A DNA stretch of 16,413 nt from Litorimonas sp964490745 (GTDB lineage Bacteria > Pseudomonadota > Alphaproteobacteria > Caulobacterales > Maricaulaceae). Below are positions 1-7,339 of the stretch, one piece after another. Below the pieces are notes generated by a model. It was not told the origin of the DNA, did no database searches, and worked only from the letters and a program-made list of their open reading frames with translations. Location of the stretch: the NCBI GenBank assembly GCA_964490745.1, contig CAZBDT010000044.1:1-16413 (forward strand), read 5' to 3'. Numbering within the stretch: the first letter of the stretch is position 1; each line of letters starts with the position of its first letter. A program made the translations under genes and the position numbers.

Positions 1-390
1 CGCGCGGCTCTCGCGCAAGCCGAAGCGTTACGCACGCAAACGGCGGCTGATTATTTGGCGGCGACAGGCGCGCGCGCCCCCAATAATCCGGGACGCGCCG
101 CCGTGCAAAGCCTGCAATCCGGCCCCGTTAAAACAGCCGGATTTCTGGATTTATCCGCTATTTTATTTTCAGGACTATCCGGATTGGATGATGTGCGCGT
201 GGACCAACTTCGGTTTAACTCAGAGAGTGGTGTCTTACAGCTGCGTCTCATCTACCCTGATTTCGACGCGGCCACGCGCGTAGAAAATGCGATCCGTCAA
301 GCGGGGGGAGGGCTGACAACTGGTGGTGTCAGAGAGCAAAATGGGTCATTTGTGGGTGAAGCGACATTGCGATTGGAGACCCCGTCATGA
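1..390 (+). CDS. gspL: Type II secretion system protein GspL, C-terminal fragment
   Basis: The reading frame is open from base 1, so the gene starts outside the window; only the last 129 residues are visible. GspL is the inner-membrane type II secretion protein that links the cytoplasmic ATPase GspE to the periplasmic part through GspM. What is seen fits its periplasmic C-terminal domain: an Ala/Gln-rich helical stretch followed by an alpha/beta region with a ferredoxin-like pattern (VRVDQLRFN, GVLQLRLIYPDF, ATRVENAIRQAG, FVGEATLRLE). The stop TGA at 388-390 overlaps the start of gspM (ATGA), which suggests translational coupling and the usual gspL-gspM order. Similarity to GspL is weak at sequence level in general, so the call rests largely on the neighbouring gspM-like gene and the domain pattern. 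Confidence 0.72.
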   Translation, partial: RAALAQAEALRTQTAADYLAATGARAPNNPGRAAVQSLQSGPVKTAGFLDLSAILFSGLSGLDDVRVDQLRFNSESGVLQLRLIYPDFDAATRVENAIRQAGGGLTTGGVREQNGSFVGEATLRLETPS

Positions 391-836
391 TGACATGGTT
401 TAACTCCCGCGAGCCGCGTGAACGCGTCTTGCTGATGATTTTGGCGGGATTGCTTGTCATATTTATCGCTTGGTTCGCACTCACACGTGAAAGCGGTCCC
501 GACGGTGCGAGCGCATTAGAGGCTGCGCAAACAGACCGTGAATTTTGGTTACGGGCCGCGCCAAGACTTGGTTCGGCCAACGTCACTGGTTCACAAAATG
601 ACTTTTCGCGCGGGGCATTGATTGAGGTCGCGCGCAAGCGCAGCGTCGAGCTCTCACGGGTTCAACCCCAAGCCGGAGGCGGTCTAACGGTCTGGGTCGA
701 AGACGCGTCTACGCCTGCCTTTTACAAAGTTATAGAAGATTTGGTGACAGGCTATAATGTCGATGTTGATACGGCGCTTATCACCGCGGCTCCGAATGGC
801 GGAGTGAATGCGCAACTCACATTCACTCCGCTTTAG
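387..836 (+). CDS. gspM: Type II secretion system protein GspM
   Basis: A 149-residue bitopic inner-membrane protein. It has a short cytoplasmic N terminus with RExRERVLL, one membrane segment at about residues 13-33, then a periplasmic part of about 110 residues with a helical stretch and a small alpha/beta domain ending in a beta strand (VNAQLTFTPL). This is the classic GspM plan, and the RE-RERxLL motif before the membrane helix is typical of the family. GspM binds GspL and stabilises the inner-membrane platform of the secretion machine. The start ATG at 387 overlaps the gspL stop; a second ATG at 390 is one codon further on. No gspN follows: the next gene, ada, is convergent and overlaps the last 14 bases of gspM, so this is the end of the operon. 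Confidence 0.8.
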   Translation: MMTWFNSREPRERVLLMILAGLLVIFIAWFALTRESGPDGASALEAAQTDREFWLRAAPRLGSANVTGSQNDFSRGALIEVARKRSVELSRVQPQAGGGLTVWVEDASTPAFYKVIEDLVTGYNVDVDTALITAAPNGGVNAQLTFTPL

Positions 837-1872
837 ATTCCATATCTAGCAATTTCTGTTTGCGGTTCACCCCGCCCGCATAACCCCCAAGCCCGCCATC
901 TTTGGCGATAACCCTGTGGCACGGAATAATTAGCGCTAAGCCATTATTCGCATTGGCGGAGGCGACAGCTCTGATCGCGGATGGTTTATCAATCATCTCT
1001 GCGAGTTCTGCATAAGAGCGAGTTTCGCCATACGGAATGTTTTGTAGCGCCGCCCAGGTTTGCCGCTGAAACTCCGTCCCAGACGTCGCAAGGGGCGTGT
1101 CAAATAGTGTTAGTTTCCCATCAAAATAGGCTTGAAGCTCAGCCTCAATTTGTTCTGTAATCGCGGTTCGCCCGGGGAGGATCGCACGGTTCTGAACTTT
1201 ACGCAGGCGGTCGAATTGTCGGCGCATATTTTTGCGATTGGTAAATTCGAGCAGGTAGAGAGCAGTTTCATCTGCAATCGCAATCATGCGACCCATAGGC
1301 GTTTCCAGCCAATCTATGAAAAGGGGAGGTTTGGACGCCTTTGACGGGGCTTCGCCGAAAATCTTGGCATAGGCATTTCGAAATCCAGAAGGGCTCTCAA
1401 ATCCCGCGTCTAATTGTGCGTCCAAAACGCTGCCTCCTTTTGCCAGTGTTTTTGCGGCGCGTGCTAATCGTCTTGCTCGCGCATACTCTATGAAGCTCAT
1501 CCCGAACCGCGTCAAAAACTGACGGCGAGCGGTTGAACTGTCAATGCCGCGCGCCTCCAGCGTGGCATGGGAGATTTTCAGCTCTGTTTCAGATTCAACC
1601 AGTGTGATCAGCTCTTTGATCAGAGCTGTGTCCCCGCCTGATGGATGACAGCGTTTACACGCTCTGAAACCCGCAAGAAGAGCTTCCTTCGCGGTACCGT
1701 GAAACTGACAATTTTCGAATTTCGGGAGTTTGGCCGGACAGCCGGGTCGGCAGAAAATGCCAGTCGAAGTCACCCCTAAAAACAGATGTCCGTCATAGCG
1801 CAAATCTTTATTGGCAAAGACAGCATAGCGGTCAGATTGAGTTGCCAGGTCTGGTGGTGTGAGGAGGTCCAT
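823..1872 (-). CDS. ada: Bifunctional transcriptional activator / O6-methylguanine-DNA methyltransferase Ada
   Basis: A 349-residue protein with the full Ada architecture. Residues 1-80 hold the zinc/methylphosphotriester domain with four cysteines in the right spacing (C41, C45 in IFCRPGCPAK; C72, C75 in ACKRC); C41 is the expected methyl acceptor that turns the protein into an activator. Residues about 85-185 form an AraC-type helix-turn-helix domain (TARRQFLTRFGMSFIEY and LDAGFESPSGFRNAYAKIFG). Residues about 190-349 form the alkyltransferase domain with the IPCHRV active site, C318 accepting the alkyl group from O6-alkylguanine. Length is close to E. coli Ada. No SD precedes ATG 1872; instead TATAGA (minus strand, 1878-1883) sits five bases upstream, compatible with a leaderless transcript. 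The 3' end overlaps gspM convergently by 14 bp. No alkB or alkA is adjacent. Confidence 0.95.
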   Translation of the reverse strand: MDLLTPPDLATQSDRYAVFANKDLRYDGHLFLGVTSTGIFCRPGCPAKLPKFENCQFHGTAKEALLAGFRACKRCHPSGGDTALIKELITLVESETELKISHATLEARGIDSSTARRQFLTRFGMSFIEYARARRLARAAKTLAKGGSVLDAQLDAGFESPSGFRNAYAKIFGEAPSKASKPPLFIDWLETPMGRMIAIADETALYLLEFTNRKNMRRQFDRLRKVQNRAILPGRTAITEQIEAELQAYFDGKLTLFDTPLATSGTEFQRQTWAALQNIPYGETRSYAELAEMIDKPSAIRAVASANANNGLALIIPCHRVIAKDGGLGGYAGGVNRKQKLLDMESKAE

Positions 1873-2011
1873 AAAAGTCTATAACAGCTAGGCATCCGTC
1901 ACGTCGCCGAAAAAACAGCATAACAGTTTTTAAATCCCCTTGAATCAGTTCAAAACTTGTAAATTCACGCTGCCACGCCTATGCGAAGGCACCGTTTTTG
2001 AAAGAAATAAT
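1873..2011. other. Divergent ada / RNase D intergenic region
   Basis: A 139-bp A+T-rich gap holding the divergent starts. ATAACAG occurs twice (1881-1887 and 1920-1926), 39 bp apart, in direct orientation near the ada start. I see no clear E. coli-type Ada box. The minus-strand TATAGA at 1878-1883 is the best -10 candidate for ada and would place the transcript start at or next to the ATG. No RNA gene or further ORF was recognised. Confidence 0.35.
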
Positions 2012-2641
2012 ATGACCGTTCATCTGCACAAACATGATTTGCCCGACGGCCTTGAATTCGGCTCATCCGTAGCCGTAGATACAGAAACGCAAGGCTTGTC
2101 ACTCGTACGGGATAAATTATGCTTGGTGCAGCTCTCAGCGGGCGATGGGGATGCGCATATCGTGCAAATGGACCGGGACAGCTATGATGCGCCCAATCTG
2201 AAAAAGCTCATGGCGGATCCGTCTGTGACAAAGATTTTTCATTTCGCCAGATTTGATGTCGCAATGATGATGCGGGACCTCGGTGTGACCGTGGCCCCTG
2301 TTTTTTGTACCAAAATCGCGTCCGGTTTGGTCCGAACCTATACAGATCGCCACGGACTTAAGGATTTGACGAAAGAACTCATCAATGTGGACTTGTCCAA
2401 GCAACAACAATCTTCAGACTGGGCGGCGGATGAGCTAACGGAGGCGCAGCTGAATTATGCAGCCTCTGATGTGCTTTACCTCCACCAGCTCAAAACAATT
2501 CTATCAGGTCGGTTGATGCGCGAAAATCGCTGGGAGATGGCGCAAGGGTGTTTTGCGTTTTTGCCAACACGCGCGCAGCTAGACCTGGAGGGTTGGGATG
2601 ACGTTGATATCTTCTCACATCGCATGCGCCGTAAGGATTAA
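2012..2641 (+). CDS. rnd: Ribonuclease D-like 3'-5' exonuclease
   Basis: With start ATG 2012 the product is 209 residues and consists only of a DEDDy-type exonuclease domain. The three motifs are present: Exo I D23-x-E25 (VDTETQGL), Exo II HFARFD with D82, and Exo III Y149-x3-D153 (YAASDV). The C-terminal HRDC domains of E. coli RNase D are missing, as is usual for the short alphaproteobacterial form that precedes lptC. It presumably trims RNA 3' ends such as tRNA precursors. An in-frame TTG at 1940 would add 24 residues of unconvincing sequence, so ATG 2012 is preferred; the AAAGAAATAA before it is only a weak ribosome site. A stretch of 90 bp separates it from lptC on the same strand. Confidence 0.88.
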   Translation: MTVHLHKHDLPDGLEFGSSVAVDTETQGLSLVRDKLCLVQLSAGDGDAHIVQMDRDSYDAPNLKKLMADPSVTKIFHFARFDVAMMMRDLGVTVAPVFCTKIASGLVRTYTDRHGLKDLTKELINVDLSKQQQSSDWAADELTEAQLNYAASDVLYLHQLKTILSGRLMRENRWEMAQGCFAFLPTRAQLDLEGWDDVDIFSHRMRRKD

Positions 2642-2731
2642 ATCATGGTTTCCGGGCGCATTACGAAATCGTTAGACCTGAAAATTAGCAGTCGCCCTCA
2701 CATTGATGGCCCGCTATAGCTAATCAAAGAT

Positions 2732-3874
2732 ATGTCTGCCACTGCAACCATAACCACGACAGGCGAACGCCGTATATCTGAAGACCTTGGTCTTTGGGAG
2801 CCAAAGCGTGCTCTCACACTCGAAGCCGCCCTGGCACATACGCGACGGATTAAGGTTCTGCGATATGTTCTGATGGCCTTATCTGTTGCGATCGTTGGTG
2901 TGTTGATTTGGCAATTTATGTCTGATCAGAGCGGATTTGAGCCCGTTAATGATCCATCTGAGAGCGTTAGAATGGTCAATCCACGCTATTCGGGACGTAC
3001 CGGGGATGGTCTTCCGTTTTATCTGATTGCGGACACGGCGGTACGGAGGCGGAGTGATCTTGACACAGTTCTCTTAGACAATCCTGTTCTGGAATTCATC
3101 CGGGATGAAGGTGTCGAGACGAGCACCGTAATAGCTCAATCAGGGTCATATAATGATATGTCTAAAATTCTGGTCTTGGAAACGGATGTCAATCTGGAAA
3201 CGGATGATGGTAATAGTTGCGATACAACTCACGCCCGTATTTTCAATGTCGAGAAACGTATTGAGGGCGATAAGCCGATAGAATGTGTTGGCGAATTTGG
3301 GACCGTGACAGGTCAAACTTATGCGATTGAAGATGCCTACCGCACATTTATTTTTAAAGACGGTATGACAGCGGATCTCGTAAACGAAGCCTCTGCGTCA
3401 AGCGATGATAGTTCTTTTGGATTCGGGGGAGACGGACCCATCAATATCAACGCCGATAAGGGTATATATAAAGGGGATACAACGGATCTGCTGGGAAATG
3501 TGCGGGTCGTGCAAGATGGCGCAACGATTACATCAGACCAAATGGATATTTTTCGTGTCCAAGAAAAGCGTGGTGAAGATACAGGGAGCGTGAAGTTAGG
3601 GGCCGTGCGCCGTATCGTTGCCACTGGTGATTTCCGCTATCTAACAGCCGAAAATGATATCCGTGGCCGTCAAGGTATTTACGAGCGTGACAAAAATATT
3701 ATGACGGTCACAGGAGACGTTGTCGTTATTCAACCGGGTGGAAATCAGGTTGAGGCGGAGAAAATGACGTATAATACGATAACTGGTAAAATTCAGTTTT
3801 CTGGAGATTGTTCAGGTCCGGGATGTAATGGAAACGGACGTACCCGTATTGTTATTCCGGGAAGCGGTAATTAG
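2732..3874 (+). CDS. lptC: LptC with an additional C-terminal LptA/OstA-like domain
   Basis: LptC is the bitopic inner-membrane protein that receives lipopolysaccharide from LptB2FG and hands it to the periplasmic LptA bridge. Residues 1-40 are a cytoplasmic extension, 41-63 one membrane helix, and about 65-215 the LptC beta-jellyroll, with the alphaproteobacterial hallmark MVNPRYSGRTGDGLPF (residues 81-96). The protein is 380 residues, against roughly 190-230 for ordinary LptC. After a Ser/Asp/Gly linker (about 220-236), residues 237-375 form a second unit that reads as an LptA/OstA domain: ININADKGIYKG, LLGNVRVVQDGATITSD, RRIVATGDFRYLT, MTVTGDVVVIQPG, then a C-x4-C pair (C360, C365). It resembles the LptA encoded nine bases downstream, including that cysteine pair. 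The first 60% is confidently LptC; the extra domain is also clear, but its function is inferred. No good SD is seen before ATG 2732. Confidence 0.9.
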   Translation: MSATATITTTGERRISEDLGLWEPKRALTLEAALAHTRRIKVLRYVLMALSVAIVGVLIWQFMSDQSGFEPVNDPSESVRMVNPRYSGRTGDGLPFYLIADTAVRRRSDLDTVLLDNPVLEFIRDEGVETSTVIAQSGSYNDMSKILVLETDVNLETDDGNSCDTTHARIFNVEKRIEGDKPIECVGEFGTVTGQTYAIEDAYRTFIFKDGMTADLVNEASASSDDSSFGFGGDGPININADKGIYKGDTTDLLGNVRVVQDGATITSDQMDIFRVQEKRGEDTGSVKLGAVRRIVATGDFRYLTAENDIRGRQGIYERDKNIMTVTGDVVVIQPGGNQVEAEKMTYNTITGKIQFSGDCSGPGCNGNGRTRIVIPGSGN

Positions 3875-3883
3875 GATGTTCAA

Positions 3884-4414
3884 ATGAAGCGTAGTCTCTC
3901 CACCTTATTAACTGCAATTTTGCTCATGGCATTTCCGTCAGTATCCCACGCTCAATTTTCGACGGATAGCTCAGCGCCGACGATCCTTGATGCAGATGAT
4001 GCTTCTACAGAAAATGGCGTTATTACACTGATTGGCCAAGTCGATATTAGGCAAGGCGATGCCCGACTTCTGGCGGATAAAGTTCTAATATACACAGAAG
4101 GTGCAGGCAACGGACTGATCGCATCAAACAATTTCAATAGAATGGTGGCGACAGGAAATTTTTACTATATCACGCCGGATCAAGAGGTGCGTGGTGATGA
4201 AGGTGTTTACACAAAGGCGGATGAAAATTTCGTTGTCACAGGAGATGTTGTCTTACTTCAAGATGATAGCGTTGTGACAGGCGAGAAACTAATTTATAAT
4301 CTGCAAACACGACAGGCCAAAGTCGCAGGCGAGTGTGAAGGACGGAAATGTGCAAAGGGGCGTCGTGTGTCCATTCTCATTCGTTCAACAGACTCCGCCC
4401 AAGGCACAAACTAA
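3884..4414 (+). CDS. lptA: Lipopolysaccharide transport periplasmic protein LptA
   Basis: A 176-residue periplasmic protein of the OstA/LptA family, which forms the jellyroll bridge carrying lipopolysaccharide from LptC to LptD. A Sec signal peptide covers residues 1-23 (KRS, hydrophobic core, cleavage after SHA). The mature part shows the repeated LptA pattern: TILDADDAST, ITLIGQVDIRQGDARLLADK, RMVATGNFYYIT, EVRGDEGVYT, FVVTGDVVLLQDDSVVTGEKLIYN. Cysteines C151 and C156 near the end are spaced C-x4-C, as at the end of the extended LptC upstream. TAGGATG gives an SD-like AGGA at a suitable distance from ATG 3884. The stop TAA at 4412-4414 shares one base with the lptB start (TAATG), indicating coupled translation. 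Confidence 0.93.
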   Translation: MKRSLSTLLTAILLMAFPSVSHAQFSTDSSAPTILDADDASTENGVITLIGQVDIRQGDARLLADKVLIYTEGAGNGLIASNNFNRMVATGNFYYITPDQEVRGDEGVYTKADENFVVTGDVVLLQDDSVVTGEKLIYNLQTRQAKVAGECEGRKCAKGRRVSILIRSTDSAQGTN

Positions 4415-5181
4415 TGGCTGAAGCTGATCCAATGGCGCAGTCTAAAATCATAACACCGCCCGCAACAGGTCTGGCGGCCAATAATATTGGTAAAGCTTAC
4501 CGTGGTCGCGTCGTCGTTAAAGATATCACACTGACGGTTCAACGCGGCGAAGTGGTTGCGCTCATGGGACCGAACGGCGCGGGCAAGACGACTAGCTTTT
4601 ACATGATTATGGGTTTGATCGAAGCTGATCGCGGTTCAATCTCCTTGGATGGTCAAGACATCACAAAACTACCCATGTATCAACGCGCGCGATTGGGTGT
4701 CGGTTATTTACCGCAGGAGCAGTCAATTTTTCGTGGTTTGACCGTTGAAGAGAATATCAAAGCCGTTGTGCAACTGACCGAGAAAGACCGCAGCAAATGG
4801 GATGATAATGTCTCTGCACTGTTGGATGAGCTGAACATTGGGCATATTCGAAAATCACCCGCTCTGGCATTATCAGGTGGTGAAAGACGTCGTGTCGAGA
4901 TCGCGCGCGCCTTGGCCAGTCGTCCGAGCTTCATTCTGCTGGATGAGCCGTTCACAGGGATCGACCCCATTGCAATTGCGGATATTTCTGAACTTGTCTT
5001 ATATTTGAAGAAACGCGGGATCGGAATTTTGATTACGGATCACAGGGTTCGCGAAACATTAGATATTGTCGATCGTGCATCGATCCTCTTCCAAGGCGAA
5101 GCTTTGTTTGAGGGCACACCTGATGAAATCCGGGCGAACCCGGATGTACGTCGTGTCTATTTGGGTGAGAAATACGCCTAG
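4414..5181 (+). CDS. lptB: LPS export ABC transporter ATP-binding protein LptB
   Basis: A 255-residue cytoplasmic ATPase that powers LptB2FG, extracting lipopolysaccharide from the inner membrane. All ABC motifs are present: Walker A GPNGAGKTT (residues 52-60), Q-loop in YLPQEQSIFRGLTVEEN, signature LSGGERRRVEIARAL, Walker B FILLDEPFTGIDP and the H-loop ITDHRVRETL. The LTVEENI and DHRVRETL segments are typical of LptB rather than other ABC families. ATG 4414 overlaps the lptA stop by one base and has AAGG at 4401-4404; a second in-frame ATG at 4432 is possible. The N terminus is about 15 residues longer than E. coli LptB. No rpoN follows; the next gene is convergent, six bases away. lptF and lptG are not in the window. 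Confidence 0.95.
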   Translation: MAEADPMAQSKIITPPATGLAANNIGKAYRGRVVVKDITLTVQRGEVVALMGPNGAGKTTSFYMIMGLIEADRGSISLDGQDITKLPMYQRARLGVGYLPQEQSIFRGLTVEENIKAVVQLTEKDRSKWDDNVSALLDELNIGHIRKSPALALSGGERRRVEIARALASRPSFILLDEPFTGIDPIAIADISELVLYLKKRGIGILITDHRVRETLDIVDRASILFQGEALFEGTPDEIRANPDVRRVYLGEKYA

Positions 5182-5187
5182 TTTACA

Positions 5188-6723
5188 CTAGCGATAGCGC
5201 GATTTATCCCAGACTTGATCAAAGGGTTTTGAACGCCCCGAAGCTTGCACGATCAATAAATGTTCGCGTTGCATTTCGCGAGGTTCGTCAACGCCGCAGG
5301 CATGGGCAATAATCTCAACTTCTTTGATGATCGTTTTTATATAGTTATGAACGCGTACGGCTTTATTTGCCGGATCCAAACCTTTTTGTAAGCGGGGATT
5401 ATGCGTCGTGATGCCCGTTGGGCATGTGTTCTTGTCGCATTTCAAAGCTTGAATACAGCCCAATGCAAACATGAAACCGCGGGCATTATTGACCAAATCA
5501 GCCCCTGCGCAAAAGGCCCATGCGACGTCAGCCGATGTGATGAGTTTCCCAGACGCGATAATTTTGACACGCTCGCGCAGTCCGTATTCGCGCAACAGAT
5601 CATCCATCAGAGGGAGACTCTCCCTAATCGTTAGGCCCGTATTGTCGATAAGCGGCAAGGGCGCAGCGCCCGTTCCGCCGTCTCCTCCGTCAACGGCAAT
5701 ATAATCAGGCGCCGACTGATCACCGCGGGCTTTGATCGCTTCCATAAAATCAATTAAGGGTCCGACTTGGCCAACACAAAGTTTGATACCTGTCGGCAGG
5801 CCGGAGACCTCACGAACCTGATGGATTAAATCGAGCAATTCTTCAGATGTTCCAGCATCAACATGGCGATTGGGTGAAAGGGCACTTTTGCCTTCTTCAA
5901 TACCGCGAATTTCAGCGATCTCAGCCGTGACTTTTTTTCCGGGTAAGATACCACCTTTTCCTGGTTTTGCGCCTTGGGAGAGTTTGATTTCCATCATACG
6001 GATATGCGGATTTTCACAAACTTTGCGTAATTTGTCTTCGTTTAAAGTTGCATCGGAATTACGCGCGCCGAACTTGGCAGTCCCTAATTGATATACGATA
6101 TCGCAACCGCCTTCGAGATGGTAAGGCGAGACGCCTCCTTCGCCCGTGTTTAAATAGGATTTTGAAAGCGCGGCCCCATGGGAGAGCGCTTGAATGGCGG
6201 GCTTTGACAGACTGCCATAACTCATAGCCGAAATATTGAATAATGATCCCGGCATATAGGGTTTGCGCGTTTGGGGTCCGATGATAAAATCAGGCTTGGG
6301 CGGCATATCATCTTCTAATTTCGGGAACAGGCCATTTGCAAAAACGGGTGTGCCGGGCGCTAGAACTTTTGTCGATCCAAAAGGTACGACATCGCTACCA
6401 TCTGCACTGACATGATCGACCCATTGGCGTTCTGCCCTGTTAAACGGCATTTCTTCTCGGTCTAATGCGAAAAAATATTGACGGAAAAATTCACCTAAAT
6501 GGGAAAAGACCGTACGAAACCGCCCGATGACCGGATAGTTCCGACGGACCGCAGATTTCGTCTGGGTGATATCAATGACAAACATGATGAGGGCCGCCAG
6601 AACGGCTAATCCGACAATAAATAAGAATAGCGAGCCTAAGAGAGAGAGGCCCGACATGGCCAGCCCTCCAAATTCGACCATTGTTGACGGGTCAGTTTCG
6701 GCAAAAATAAGATGAGAAGGCAT
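5188..6723 (-). CDS. FMN-binding glutamate synthase family protein, membrane-anchored
   Basis: A 511-residue protein with the FMN/synthase domain of glutamate synthase but no glutaminase domain. Residues about 27-50 form an N-terminal membrane helix, followed by a basic cytoplasmic linker. The barrel domain covers about 100-480 and shows ISAMSYGSLSKPAIQAL, NTGEGGVSPYHL, EIKLSQGAKPGKGG, VDGGDGGTGAAP and IIASGKLITSADVAWAFCAGAD. Cysteines C423, C429 and C434 follow the C-x5-C-x4-C spacing of the [3Fe-4S] ligands of GltS. The substrate of these stand-alone homologues is not settled; glutamate formation from 2-oxoglutarate is only the family guess. The start ATG 6723 has AGGA seven bases upstream, so residues before the helix are probably real. 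Convergent with lptB; divergent from the SRPBCC gene. Confidence 0.88.
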   Translation of the reverse strand: MPSHLIFAETDPSTMVEFGGLAMSGLSLLGSLFLFIVGLAVLAALIMFVIDITQTKSAVRRNYPVIGRFRTVFSHLGEFFRQYFFALDREEMPFNRAERQWVDHVSADGSDVVPFGSTKVLAPGTPVFANGLFPKLEDDMPPKPDFIIGPQTRKPYMPGSLFNISAMSYGSLSKPAIQALSHGAALSKSYLNTGEGGVSPYHLEGGCDIVYQLGTAKFGARNSDATLNEDKLRKVCENPHIRMMEIKLSQGAKPGKGGILPGKKVTAEIAEIRGIEEGKSALSPNRHVDAGTSEELLDLIHQVREVSGLPTGIKLCVGQVGPLIDFMEAIKARGDQSAPDYIAVDGGDGGTGAAPLPLIDNTGLTIRESLPLMDDLLREYGLRERVKIIASGKLITSADVAWAFCAGADLVNNARGFMFALGCIQALKCDKNTCPTGITTHNPRLQKGLDPANKAVRVHNYIKTIIKEVEIIAHACGVDEPREMQREHLLIVQASGRSKPFDQVWDKSRYR

Positions 6724-6817
6724 ATAAGGTTCCTATACATATCTATGTTTGGCCGAGAGCCACGTCGCAATCCGTTTTTAATAGCGAATCCTGAACGGAA
6801 GCTATAGGGTTCCAACT

Positions 6818-7333
6818 ATGAAATGGCTATTTCGAATGATTGGGTTCACGCTTTTTGTTTTTGTTGGCGTGTGTATCGCGGGCGCATTTATGCCGGCTCA
6901 GCAACGCGTTGATGCCAGTACTGTTTTAGATAGCGACGTGCTGAGCGTTTATGAGTTACTCTCAGACCTCCGCTCTTACCCGGAATGGAGCGGCGTTGGT
7001 GGTCCGGACAGCCAATGGGTTTTTGGTGGTGCTGATATGGAAACGGGGCAAACTGCGGCTTGGCAAGCGGGTGAAAGGTTCGGCTCATTGGAAATTATGC
7101 AAACGGAACCCGGTCAATTTGTTGTTGTTAAAACGGTCGGGCCTTTAGGCGAGCAGACAATCTTTCTTGCGTTAAGTGAAGCTGAAAGCGGAACAAACTT
7201 TCTGATCGAAGCCAAACGTGATTTAGACGGCTTTCCCTATTTAGGCCGGATCGCATCTATCCGTCAAAAATCAATGACTCAAAAAGCCTTAGAGCAAGCT
7301 GTAAGCGGGCTTGCACAGATGGTTGAGTCTTAA
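6818..7333 (+). CDS. SRPBCC (START-like) family protein with N-terminal membrane anchor
   Basis: A 171-residue protein. Residues about 6-24 are a hydrophobic anchor or uncleaved signal (GFTLFVFVGVCIAGAF). The rest matches the polyketide-cyclase/SRPBCC plan: a first strand (QQRVDASTVLDSD), helix with VYELLSDLRSYPEWSG (the family's usual 'fluctuating position, PeWs' motif), several beta strands (GSLEIMQTEPGQFVVVKTVG, QTIFLALSEAESGTNFLIEAK), and a long C-terminal helix (QKALEQAVSGLAQMVES). This fold binds hydrophobic ligands, but nothing here tells which. No SD precedes ATG 6818; TATAGG at 6803-6808 could be a -10 box giving a very short leader. The gene ends six bases from the convergent TonB-like gene. 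Confidence 0.75.
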   Translation: MKWLFRMIGFTLFVFVGVCIAGAFMPAQQRVDASTVLDSDVLSVYELLSDLRSYPEWSGVGGPDSQWVFGGADMETGQTAAWQAGERFGSLEIMQTEPGQFVVVKTVGPLGEQTIFLALSEAESGTNFLIEAKRDLDGFPYLGRIASIRQKSMTQKALEQAVSGLAQMVES

Positions 7334-7339
7334 TCGCCA

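Noticed and set aside
1940..2011. TTG-initiated N-terminal extension of the RNase D gene
   Set aside because: The added 24 residues have no family character and the exonuclease domain begins right after ATG 2012.
2645..2719. 24-codon + strand frame just after the RNase D gene, with AAGGA seven bases upstream
   Set aside because: The AAGGA is formed by the conserved basic C-terminal codons of the RNase D gene, the frame has no recognisable feature, and its size is well within chance.
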